Of a stretch of DNA of 9,602 nt, positions 1 through 4,817 are shown one piece after another. How positions within the stretch are numbered: position 1 is the stretch's first letter; each line of letters begins with the position of its first letter. The notes beneath the pieces were generated by a model, which saw nothing but the letters and a program-made list of their open reading frames with translations, had not been told where the DNA came from and did not search any database. The DNA is taken from NCBI GenBank assembly GCA_041483455.1, contig JBGPFS010000083.1, positions 1-9,602 of the forward strand, given 5' to 3'. This stretch comes from JBGPFS01 sp041483455. GTDB taxonomy: Bacteria > Chloroflexota > Limnocylindria > Limnocylindrales > CSP1-4. A program made the translations under genes and the position numbers.

Positions 1-375
1 CCGGACTGGCGCGGCTGGTGGGGCGACGAGCCTCCGTTCCGGGTCCCGGTGTTCGTGCTCACCCACACTCCGCGCCAGGTGCTCGAGATGGCGGGCGGCA
101 CGACGTTCCACTTCCTCACCGCGACGACCCGCGAGGCGCTCGACCTCGCGTTGGAGGCCGCGGGCGGCAAGGACGTGCGGATCGGCGGCGGCGCCACCGT
201 GGTGCGCGAGTTCCTCAAGGCAGGACTCGTCGACCGGCTCCACGTCGCCATCGTCCCGATCCTGCTCGGCCGCGGCATCCGCCTCTGGGACGACCTCCGC
301 GGGTTCGAGGACGGCTACAGCGTGACGTCGGAGGTCGCCTCGAGCGGGATCACGCACCTGACCTTCTCGCGCTGA
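1..375 (+). CDS. Dihydrofolate reductase family protein (RibD C-terminal domain), 5' truncated
   Basis: The frame is open from base 1 to a TGA at 373-375, so the gene starts before the window and about 124 C-terminal residues are visible. The visible part begins P-D-W-R-G-W-W-G, then a strand VFVLTHTPR. Further on is IGGGATVVREFLKAGLVD, followed by RLHVAIVPILLGRGIRLW. This glycine-rich cofactor-loop and helix-strand pattern is typical of the RibD-C family (YyaP/YwjB-like), stand-alone NADPH-dependent reductases related to dihydrofolate reductase. The physiological substrate of most members is unknown, and a role in folate or riboflavin synthesis should not be assumed. The missing N-terminal part would carry the usual first strand. 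An internal GTG at 49 could be mistaken for the start, but the residues before it match the family, so the true start is upstream. Family assignment is secure; function is not. Confidence 0.87.
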   Translation, partial: PDWRGWWGDEPPFRVPVFVLTHTPRQVLEMAGGTTFHFLTATTREALDLALEAAGGKDVRIGGGATVVREFLKAGLVDRLHVAIVPILLGRGIRLWDDLRGFEDGYSVTSEVASSGITHLTFSR

Positions 376-481
376 ACGTCCGGGTCTTCCGGCTCAGAGC
401 CCGACCGAGCCCCCCTGTCCCGAGGGCATGGCCCAAACGGCCGAATAGGAATCCACCGGCCGCTGCCCGACCCTTGGGGGC

Positions 482-580
482 ATGACGGCGCGCTGGTCTG
501 ATCCACACCGACTCCCGGGCTCCCCTGCCTGTCGCGACCTCGGGTACGTCCGCGCCGTCAACCCCGCGGGGGCCCGATGA
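482..580 (+). CDS. Possible 32-residue ORF, ATGA-coupled to the next
   Basis: ATG at 482, stop TGA at 578-580. It encodes 32 residues beginning MTARWSDPHRLPG with no family I recognise. The stop overlaps the start of the next small ORF as ATGA (577-580), an arrangement typical of translational coupling. A G-run (475-480) precedes the ATG but lies too close for a good ribosome-binding site. A short ORF in DNA this GC-rich can easily be chance. The chain of ATGA overlaps is the only reason to list it. The stretch between the reductase stop (375) and this ATG shows no clear terminator or promoter. Confidence 0.2.
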   Translation: MTARWSDPHRLPGSPACRDLGYVRAVNPAGAR

Positions 581-702
581 GCGAGGTCGAGCTCGCCGTG
601 GCCTTCCTGTCGGGCGTCGTCACCGGCGTCCGCCTCGACCGCTGGGTGCTCCCGCCGCTCGTCGACCTGTGGATCGACCGAATGCGTCGGCATGGGCAAT
701 GA
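577..702 (+). CDS. Possible small membrane-associated protein, 41 residues
   Basis: ATG at 577, TGA at 700-702, with a G-run (567-573) upstream. The product has an acidic N-terminus (MSEVELA), a moderately hydrophobic stretch around residues 6-18 (AVAFLSGVVTGVR), and a basic tail RMRRHGQ. This would suit a tiny membrane-tail or holin-like peptide. I do not recognise a family. It overlaps the preceding ORF by ATGA, and its own stop overlaps an ATG at 699, which is in the Gdt1 frame. It also overlaps a different-frame ATG at 692. Tightly nested tiny ORFs like this are common in phage-derived segments, but no phage gene is present to confirm that. Confidence 0.3.
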   Translation: MSEVELAVAFLSGVVTGVRLDRWVLPPLVDLWIDRMRRHGQ

Positions 703-859
703 GCGTGGTGACGATGCGGCGGAGCGCCGCCGGGCGGATGTCTACTCCTCCGCCCGGATCGGGGCCGCTGCTGCGCTCACTCTCGTCCTGGTCGTGCTCC
801 TCGTCCTCGACGTCGTTTCTCCTCTCCTTCGGGGTCGTCTTCCTTGCCGAGCTCGGTGA
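692..859 (+). CDS. Possible small single-TM protein, overlapping the Gdt1 gene out of frame
   Basis: ATG at 692, TGA at 857-859, 55 residues. The N-terminus is charged (MGNERGDDAAERRRADVYS). A clean hydrophobic segment of about 17 residues follows (AAAALTLVLVVLLVLDVV), then a short basic tail. This membrane-protein pattern appears in frame 2 exactly where the Gdt1 frame reads an unnatural serine-rich stretch (about 765-815). I infer that frame 2 is, or was, the coding frame up to about position 815, and that the tail after DVVSP is out-of-frame reading into the Gdt1 gene. It may be a truncated gene rather than an intact one. No family recognised. Confidence 0.3.
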   Translation: MGNERGDDAAERRRADVYSSARIGAAAALTLVLVVLLVLDVVSPLLRGRLPCRAR

Positions 860-1379
860 CAAGAGCCAGCTGATGGCGCTTGCCTTCGCCTCGCGCTACC
901 GGGCGATCACGGTGCTGATCGCCGTCACGATCGCGACCCTCATCGTGCACGCGGGCTCCGTCCTGCTCGGATCGGTCTTCGCGCTCGCCCTGCCGACGAA
1001 CGTCATCCAGATCGTGGCGGGACTCGCCTTCTTCGGCTTCGCGGCCTGGACGCTACGTGGCGACAAGCTCGGCGAGGCCGACGAGGACCGCGCCGCGCGG
1101 ACGGGCCGCTGGGCGCTGCTCACCATCGGGACGGCCTTCTTCCTGGCGGAGCTCGGCGACAAGACGATGCTGGCCACCGTCACGCTCGCGACGACCGCGG
1201 AGCCCATCGGCACCTGGCTTGGTTCGACCGCCGGCATGGTCGCCGCCGACGCGATCGCCATCGCGATCGGTGCCTACCTCGGCACCCGGCTGCCCGAGCG
1301 CGGGATCAGGATCTTCGCCGCACTCGCATTCGTCGTGTTCGGCGTGCTCCTCGTGGCCGAGGGGCTCGGCTTGCTCTAG
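738..1379 (+). CDS. Gdt1/TMEM165 (UPF0016) family cation transporter
   Basis: The family comprises manganese/calcium transporters, including bacterial Mn2+ exporters, built from two homologous three-helix halves. Both signature motifs are present. With the ATG at 738 as residue 1, ELGDKSQ starts at about residue 38 and ELGDKTM at about residue 138, each in a hydrophobic helix, with an acidic loop (GEADEDR) between the halves. Homology-like sequence begins only at about base 816 (FLLSFGVVFLAELGDK) and continues to TAG at 1377-1379, about 187 residues, the usual family size. Upstream in-frame starts are ATGs at 699, 714 and 738. None gives a natural N-terminus, since the 26 codons before 816 are rich in Ser and Pro. 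I chose 738 as the nearest ATG with a purine-rich upstream (gggcgg). The normal start codon appears to have been lost or replaced near 810-815. The gene converges on the riboswitch-controlled TerC gene. Confidence 0.85.
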   Translation: MSTPPPGSGPLLRSLSSWSCSSSSTSFLLSFGVVFLAELGDKSQLMALAFASRYRAITVLIAVTIATLIVHAGSVLLGSVFALALPTNVIQIVAGLAFFGFAAWTLRGDKLGEADEDRAARTGRWALLTIGTAFFLAELGDKTMLATVTLATTAEPIGTWLGSTAGMVAADAIAIAIGAYLGTRLPERGIRIFAALAFVVFGVLLVAEGLGLL

Positions 1380-1401
1380 AAGCTGACGTAGCGATCGCCT
1401 C

Positions 1402-1425
1402 CTGCGACCTGACGCAGGGTCGCAG
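1402..1425. terminator. Hairpin between convergent Gdt1 and TerC genes
   Basis: A perfect 8-bp inverted repeat (ctgcgacc / ggtcgcag) with an 8-nt loop lies 23 bp after the Gdt1 stop and about 107 bp after the TerC stop on the other strand. Its place between converging genes suits a bidirectional terminator. There is no T-run on either side, so intrinsic termination is only suggested. Confidence 0.4.
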
Positions 1426-1429
1426 CAGC

Positions 1430-1479
1430 GGGCGCCTGAGAAGGCCCGCCTCGAGTTCTACATGGTCCGGCAGGCGCCC
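1430..1479. repeat. Inverted repeat, 9-bp arms
   Basis: gggcgcctg at 1430-1438 is the exact reverse complement of caggcgccc at 1471-1479, with a 32-nt spacer. It sits beside the 1402-1425 hairpin in the gap between the convergent genes. It may be a second terminator structure for TerC mRNA or a chance GC-rich palindrome. Confidence 0.3.
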
Positions 1480-1531
1480 CGAGCAAGTGACGCCGAGGCC
1501 ATGCCCGCCGCCGCAACGGTGACCTGCGCTG

Positions 1532-2926
1532 TCAGTCCAGTGCGATCAGCAGCGCGAGCGCGATGCCGAGCCCGGCGCCGACCGTCGCCCAAGCACGGAA
1601 CAGGCTCGAGCGGGCATGCAGATGGCGCAGGACCGCGAAGCCCAGCGTCACGGCTGCGACACCCAGGAGCACGATGGCACCGTCGACGACCAGCCAGTTC
1701 ACGCTGCTCTCCCGGCCGAGGCCGAGCGCTGCAGCGACAACGAGACTCACGGCGACGAGAAGCGATGCGATGCCGAGACGCACCCCGGCCCACGATCGGC
1801 GGGCCGACACGTGGGGCGTGAGGGCGATGACGCCCGACACCACGCCCACGACCGCCCCGGCAAACGACAGCCCAACGGCCACCGGCGATGCCCACGGGAC
1901 GCCGTCGCGGACGGCGGCGATGACGACAAAGAACCCGACGGCGGCGAGGCCCATGACCACGCCGGAGCCGATGCGGACGAGTGCCATGACGAGCTCCTCC
2001 CTTCGCGGGTGGGTGGCGACCAGCGATGCACCGATCGCGGTCGCCAGGATCAGGACGATGACCGCCAGGGACATCGCGATCGGGATCTCGGCATGCACCA
2101 CGCCGAGCAGGATCTTGGCCCCGGCGAACACCAGCAGGGCTGCAAGCCCGGTCTTGAGGTAGACGAACCGATCGAGCAGGCCCCCGAGCAGGAAGTAGAG
2201 CGATCGCAGGCCGAGGATCGCGAACAGGTTCGAGGCGAAGACGATGAAGGGATCGGTCGTGACCGCGAACACCGCCGGGATCGAGTCAAGGGCGAACATG
2301 ATGTCGGTGGTCTCGACCGCGACGAGCACCGCAAGCAACGGCGTCGCGAGCCGTCGCCCGCGCTCGAGGACGATGAAGGCACCGCCGCGGTAGTCCTCGG
2401 TCATGGGGACGACCCTGCGGAACAGCCGCAGCACGGGGTTCTTCTCAGGCTCGACCGCGTGGCCGGAGGATCGGGAAAGGCGGATGCCGGTGACCACGAG
2501 GAACGCGCCCAGGAGGTAGATGACCCAGTGGGCCGTGGCGAGCGTCGCCGTCCCCGCGGCGATGAAGACGGCACGGAAGACGATCGCGCCGAGGATCCCC
2601 CAGAACAGAAGCCGATGCTGGTAGGCGGCGGGGACAGCGAACGCGGCGAACAGCAGGGAGAACACGAACACGTTATCGACCGACAGCGAGAGCTCGATCA
2701 GGTAGCCCGCGAGGTACTCGCCGCCCGCGGTGGTGCCGCGGGTGATCGTGACGAACGCGCCGAACGCCAGCGCCAGGCTTACCCAGACAACCGACCAGAC
2801 GACGGCTTCTCGGAACGGGACTGGTTTGGCATCTCGGTGCAGCACCAGGAGATCGAGGGCCAGCATGCCGCCAACCACGCCGGCAAGTGCGCCCCACGGA
2901 AGGAGGTCTCCGGGCATCACCGTCAT
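1532..2926 (-). CDS. TerC family integral membrane protein with extra C-terminal membrane domain
   Basis: The TerC/Alx family consists of membrane proteins linked to Mn2+ export and metal resistance. From the ATG at 2926 the protein has 464 residues. Core motifs are LSLSVDNVFVF (about residues 79-89) and VETTDIMFALDSIPAVF (about residues 204-220), whose acidic residues within helices are the family signature. A soluble loop of about 55 residues (EPEKNPVLRLFRR, then MTEDYRGG) lies between them. The core ends near residue 306. The remaining ~158 residues carry about five more hydrophobic helices ending LALLIALD, making it longer than the usual 300-350. The frame is open upstream to 3028, but that part is coding sequence of the preceding zinc-ribbon gene in another frame. 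The ATG at 2926 lies only 4 nt after that gene's stop (2931-2933), so I chose it. A second ATG at 2917 is an alternative. Expression is probably coupled to the riboswitch-controlled upstream gene. Confidence 0.93.
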   Translation of the reverse strand: MTVMPGDLLPWGALAGVVGGMLALDLLVLHRDAKPVPFREAVVWSVVWVSLALAFGAFVTITRGTTAGGEYLAGYLIELSLSVDNVFVFSLLFAAFAVPAAYQHRLLFWGILGAIVFRAVFIAAGTATLATAHWVIYLLGAFLVVTGIRLSRSSGHAVEPEKNPVLRLFRRVVPMTEDYRGGAFIVLERGRRLATPLLAVLVAVETTDIMFALDSIPAVFAVTTDPFIVFASNLFAILGLRSLYFLLGGLLDRFVYLKTGLAALLVFAGAKILLGVVHAEIPIAMSLAVIVLILATAIGASLVATHPRREELVMALVRIGSGVVMGLAAVGFFVVIAAVRDGVPWASPVAVGLSFAGAVVGVVSGVIALTPHVSARRSWAGVRLGIASLLVAVSLVVAAALGLGRESSVNWLVVDGAIVLLGVAAVTLGFAVLRHLHARSSLFRAWATVGAGLGIALALLIALD

Positions 2927-2930
2927 CGCG

Positions 2931-3200
2931 CTACCGACCGGCCGAGACGGGCTCGCCGTCAGAGGTATTGGCGATCCAGGGCCAGGGCGGACCGATCCGG
3001 CCTGACCAACCGCCACCCTCCGCGTCAATCAGGCGCTCGAGCTCGCCGCCGTCAAGGAAGATGCCGCGGCAGTCCTCGCATTGCTCGACGGTGAGCCCGC
3101 TCCGGTGATAGGGCCGCAACCGCCCCGCGCACTTGGAGCATGACGCCGCCGGCGCGTGGCGGTCGAGGTGAGGGCGGTGGGGTCTCGCAGTTGTGTCCAC
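2931..3200 (-). CDS. Small zinc-ribbon protein, TFIIB-type (zf-TFIIB)
   Basis: The 89-residue product carries one zinc ribbon of the pattern C-x2-C-x16-C-x2-C. It starts at CSKCAGRLRPYHRSG and continues TVEQCEDCRGIFLDGGELE, then RLIDAEGG. The RG(I/V)(F/W)LD-GELE segment after the second CxxC is diagnostic of the zf-TFIIB family, small proteins of unknown molecular role. The GTG at 3200 is chosen because GGAG (3206-3209) sits 5 nt upstream and because the open frame further up (to 3290) runs into the riboswitch aptamer, so upstream starts are not credible. The ribbon is preceded by about 20 basic, histidine-containing residues, longer than in many homologues. It is the first gene of an operon with TerC (4-nt gap). 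Being the first gene behind a manganese riboswitch, it may help TerC or handle metal; that is inference. Confidence 0.82.
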   Translation of the reverse strand: MDTTARPHRPHLDRHAPAASCSKCAGRLRPYHRSGLTVEQCEDCRGIFLDGGELERLIDAEGGGWSGRIGPPWPWIANTSDGEPVSAGR

Positions 3201-3205
3201 GGGCG

Positions 3206-3229
3206 CTCCGGCACACTTGGTTGCCGAAG
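3206..3229 (-). promoter_or_regulatory. Expression platform: hairpin sequestering the ribosome-binding site
   Basis: On the minus strand CTTCGGCA (3229-3222) can pair with TGCCGGAG (3213-3206): 8 bp including one G-U pair, loop of 8 nt. The 3' arm contains the whole GGAG Shine-Dalgarno of the zinc-ribbon gene. The 5' arm reuses five bases of the 3' strand of aptamer stem P1 (3230-3225), so the two structures exclude each other. Metal binding that stabilises P1 would free the Shine-Dalgarno, giving a translational ON switch. The pairings are read directly from the sequence; the switching is inferred. Confidence 0.6.
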
Positions 3230-3313
3230 GTCTTGCCCGCCCAACGTGTGGGCCTCGCGACCGGGCGCTAAGCGCCGGCATGACGATCACGAGCGGAGGA
3301 CTACTCCCCTTCG
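3225..3313 (-). promoter_or_regulatory. yybP-ykoY (Mn2+) riboswitch aptamer
   Basis: The minus strand reads CGAAGGGGAGTAG at 3313-3301 and GGGCAAGACCTTCG at 3238-3225. GGGGAGUAG and GGCAAGACC are the two hallmark blocks of the yybP-ykoY aptamer. CGAAGG (3313-3308) pairs exactly with CCTTCG (3230-3225) to close stem P1. TCCGC just after GGGGAGUAG can pair with GCGGG just before CAAGACC as the next stem, and internal hairpins (for example GGCGC-tta-GCGCC) fill the middle. This class is established as a manganese sensor and often precedes TerC/Alx or other Mn2+ exporter genes, which is what follows here: zinc ribbon, then TerC. The aptamer ends 24 nt before the GTG start. Length, order of blocks and context all agree. 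Metal specificity is inferred from the class. Confidence 0.88.
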
Positions 3314-3319
3314 AGGCCC

Positions 3320-3348
3320 AGTGTCCAGTTGTCGATGCGCCCCGTCAA
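3320..3348 (-). promoter_or_regulatory. Sigma-70-type promoter for the riboswitch-zinc ribbon-TerC unit
   Basis: On the minus strand a -35 box TTGACG (3348-3343) is followed after 17 nt by GACACT (3325-3320) as a -10 box. Transcription would start near 3313, exactly where aptamer stem P1 begins. The -35 matches 5 of 6; the -10 is weaker. Spacing and position make the call fairly convincing. Confidence 0.55.
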
Positions 3349-3411
3349 GTGCCCCAAGTCCGGTTGAGCTCGCCCGCCACGGACTCGCGCTCGCGCCACC
3401 AGATGCTGTTA

Positions 3412-3487
3412 TGGCGCGCCCGACAGGATTCGAACCTGCGACCTTCGGCTCCGGAGGCCGACGCTCTATCCACTGAGCTACAGGCGC
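3412..3487 (-). tRNA. tRNA-Arg (anticodon CCG)
   Basis: The 76-nt gene folds as a full cloverleaf. The acceptor stem GCGCCTG pairs with CGGGCGC (one G-U pair). The D arm contains TAGCTCAGTGGATAGAGC. The anticodon stem is TCGGC/GCCGA around the loop CTCCGGA, so the anticodon is CCG, reading CGG arginine codons. The T arm is GCAGG-TTCGAAT-CCTGT. Discriminator G is followed by an encoded CCA (3414-3412). The gene lies upstream of and co-oriented with the riboswitch-TerC unit, which has its own promoter in the gap. Confidence 0.97.
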
Positions 3488-3582
3488 GCGATGGTCTCGG
3501 CCTCGACAGAGCGCCAAACCAGAAGCCGACGCTCGATCCGAACCTGGAAACACCTGGTCGGTTGCTGCGTCGCCGGGCCGAA

Positions 3583-3609
3583 ATGATACCCCGGCTCGGC
3601 CGGTGACAA
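3583..3609 (-). promoter_or_regulatory. Candidate promoter for tRNA-Arg
   Basis: On the minus strand TTGTCA (3609-3604) and TATCAT (3588-3583) match the -35 and -10 consensus at 5 of 6 and 4-5 of 6. The spacer is 15 nt, a little short. Transcription would begin near 3576, giving a leader of about 90 nt before the tRNA, long but possible. No closer promoter is evident. Confidence 0.4.
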
Positions 3610-3783
3610 CGCGATCGAGCGTAGATCTCCGAGCGCCCGACTCAGGCCCCCGAGTGGCGGCCGCATCCCGCTGTCGCCAACGGTACGAGGTCGGGAAGCA
3701 ACGCCTCGGCGATCTCCTCGCGCCACGATGCGTGGTTCAGCACGACCGGCTTTCCGAACGGTGAATCACACAGCAGCGGGACG

Positions 3784-3924
3784 ATGACGAGTGAGGCGGG
3801 TATCGGCGCCGCACCGGCCGAAGGCTGGTACGTCCACGTGCTGTTCCGCTCCAACGGGGGCGCGATCCTCGCCGACGCCACGTCCCCCGTGGTCGCCGCG
3901 CCGACGAGTTGCGTTTACCCCTAG
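3784..3924 (+). pseudogene. Possible C-terminal remnant of an unknown protein
   Basis: ATG at 3784 to TAG at 3922-3924 gives 46 residues with a natural-looking composition, including GWYVHVLFRSNGG and AILADATSPVVAAPTSC, and strong G/C third positions. The same frame is open back to a stop at 3622 and reads plausibly (AWFSTTGFPNGESHSSG), so this may be the tail of a larger, now broken gene. The opposite strand from GTG 3881 to 3642 also reads plausibly (LVIVPLLCDSPFGKPVV). The two frames share wobble positions, so base composition cannot choose between them. No family recognised, and neither may be real. Confidence 0.2.
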
Positions 3925-3983
3925 CCTGGCCGGCAGCGGGCGCGAAGGGGCGCCGCATGCCGTGAAGTCCACCCCGAAAAGGT

Positions 3984-4203
3984 TCGGAGCGGTCCTCCGA
4001 AGAGAACCGCTCCGATGCTGTCCCGGTGAAGATTGTCCGCCGAAACGGACCTGCTTCTGCCACGCCACAAAGGCATCTATCACGTCGGCTGCACCGACTA
4101 CCCTGACCCTACCTACCCATGACCTTGTGCCTGGGGCAGCGAGTTGCTTTCGCAACGGACGCTACTGTACCGGAACTTGGTCTCCGGGCCAAGGGTTTTG
4201 TTC
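3984..4203 (+). ncRNA. Possible structured RNA (hairpin-rich, terminator-like end)
   Basis: Within 220 bp of non-coding, AT-richer DNA there are several local hairpins: 3984-4015 (10-bp perfect stem, 12-nt loop), 4035-4050 (gtccg/cggac), 4084-4098 (gtcgg/ccgac), 4143-4156 (gttgc/gcaac), and 4176-4193 (cttgg/ccaag) followed by ggttttgttc. The last resembles an intrinsic terminator on the plus strand. I see no conserved blocks of tmRNA, RNase P RNA, SRP RNA or a riboswitch I know, and no good promoter. It could equally be a remnant with chance palindromes. Confidence 0.2.
4176..4203 (+). terminator. Terminator-like hairpin with T-rich tail
   Basis: cttgg (4176-4180) pairs with ccaag (4189-4193), loop tctccggg, followed by ggttttgttc. 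The stem is short but the T-rich tail is unusual in this GC-rich DNA. No recognised plus-strand gene precedes it. Confidence 0.3.
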
Positions 4204-4248
4204 GGTTCGGTTGTGCTAATTCCTTAACCTTCGGCAAGAAACCGCTCG

Positions 4249-4271
4249 GGAGGCGCTCCGGCGCGGTCTCC
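4249..4271 (-). terminator. Weak hairpin downstream of the cyclophilin operon
   Basis: ggag (4249-4252) pairs with ctcc (4268-4271) and gcgc (4253-4256) with gcgc (4261-4264), with a 3-nt bulge. It lies 36-58 nt after the stop of the last minus-strand cyclophilin gene. There is no T-run, so it is only a candidate. Confidence 0.22.
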
Positions 4272-4306
4272 CTGCCTTCGGCCAGCCCTCCGGTCGGCCC
4301 GCGGCG

Positions 4307-4798
4307 TCAGTCCTCGTGGATCGTCACCTTCGTCATCGCCACCGGGGCGTCCGGCAGGTCGCGGCCGTTGCGCGGCGCGCTCACGATCCGGTCGACGACG
4401 TCCAGGCCCTTCGTCACCAGCCCGAACAGGGTGTAGTTCTTGGGCAGCTTCCCGGTCAGGTCGGCCACGCAGATGAAGAACTGGCTGCCGTTCGTGTTCG
4501 GTCCGGCGTTCGCCATCGCCAGGGCGCCCCGGAGGTAGTCGCCGCTGATCGGCTCGTCCGCGAACTTGTAGCCCGGGCCACCGGTCCCGACTCGCCCGCC
4601 GTTCAGGCTGGCCTTCTTGCCGAACTCGCCGTCGCCGCCCTGGATGACGAAGCCGGGGATGACCCGGTGGAAGATGACGTCGTCGTAGAAGCCCTTGCGG
4701 GCGAGCTCGACGAAGTTGGCGGCGGCCTTCGGCGCGCTGTCGGTGTACAGGTCGACCTCGATGTCGCCGATCTCGGTGGCGATCGTGGCGCTGGTCAT
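4307..4798 (-). CDS. Peptidyl-prolyl cis-trans isomerase, cyclophilin type (cytoplasmic)
   Basis: Cyclophilins catalyse cis-trans isomerisation of Xaa-Pro bonds and assist folding. The 163-residue product is a complete single cyclophilin domain without signal peptide. Active-site segments are visible: FHRVIPGFVIQGGD (about residues 43-56, with the catalytic Arg and the Phe/Gln pair) and ALAMANAGPNTNGSQFFI (about residues 92-109). The position usually held by His in the last segment is Tyr (NYTLFG), common in bacterial members. The insertion VGTGGPGYKFADEP is typical of this bacterial subgroup. AAGGAG (4805-4810) lies 6 nt before ATG 4798, which fixes the start. It is the last gene of the cluster, 19 nt after the lipoprotein cyclophilin, which it resembles closely, suggesting an old duplication. 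Confidence 0.95.
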   Translation of the reverse strand: MTSATIATEIGDIEVDLYTDSAPKAAANFVELARKGFYDDVIFHRVIPGFVIQGGDGEFGKKASLNGGRVGTGGPGYKFADEPISGDYLRGALAMANAGPNTNGSQFFICVADLTGKLPKNYTLFGLVTKGLDVVDRIVSAPRNGRDLPDAPVAMTKVTIHED

Positions 4799-4817
4799 GC
4801 CGGTCTCCTTCGCGTCG

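Larger units (their letters stand above)
3610..4306. other. Gene-poor region of about 700 bp
   Basis: No frame on either strand gives a recognisable protein. Long open frames here read as arginine/serine/proline-rich shadow sequence. Two short stretches look more natural than chance (see 3784-3924 and 3984-4203). The part from about 4060 to 4245 is visibly richer in A/T than the rest of the window, suggesting non-coding DNA or acquired sequence. No transposase fragment, terminal repeat or phage gene was seen. The region separates the tRNA-Arg/TerC unit from the end of the cyclophilin operon. Confidence 0.5.

Noticed and set aside
376..740. A possible second Mn2+ riboswitch upstream of the Gdt1 gene.
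   Set aside because: Neither GGGGAGUAG nor GGCAAGACC blocks occur on the plus strand in this stretch.
1616..3094. A 492-codon plus-strand frame rich in Asp, Glu, Arg, His and Gln.
   Set aside because: It is the exact antisense of the hydrophobic TerC protein. Its extreme hydrophilic composition is the mirror of Leu/Val/Ala codons, not a real product.
3301..3360. A minus-strand peptide LGHLTGRIDNWTLGLEGE ending at a TAG, which looked like a protein C-terminus.
   Set aside because: It is produced by the promoter (3320-3348) and the conserved GGGGAGUAG block of the riboswitch; the TAG is part of the aptamer.
3193..3606. A plus-strand frame containing ARQDSNLRPSAPEADALS.
   Set aside because: This peptide is the familiar false translation of a tRNA gene read on the wrong strand; it covers tRNA-Arg and the riboswitch.
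3962..4219. A cysteine-rich plus-strand peptide frame (many Cys between about 4010 and 4216).
   Set aside because: It lacks a signal peptide, a ribosome-binding site and regular cysteine spacing. The cysteines come from AT-richer codons over hairpin arms.
3940..4306. tmRNA, RNase P RNA or SRP RNA hidden in the gene-poor region.
   Set aside because: None of their invariant blocks was found on either strand: no GGTTCGA T-loop, no RNase P core GAGGAAAGTCC, no SRP apical GGAAGGGAGCA-type loop.
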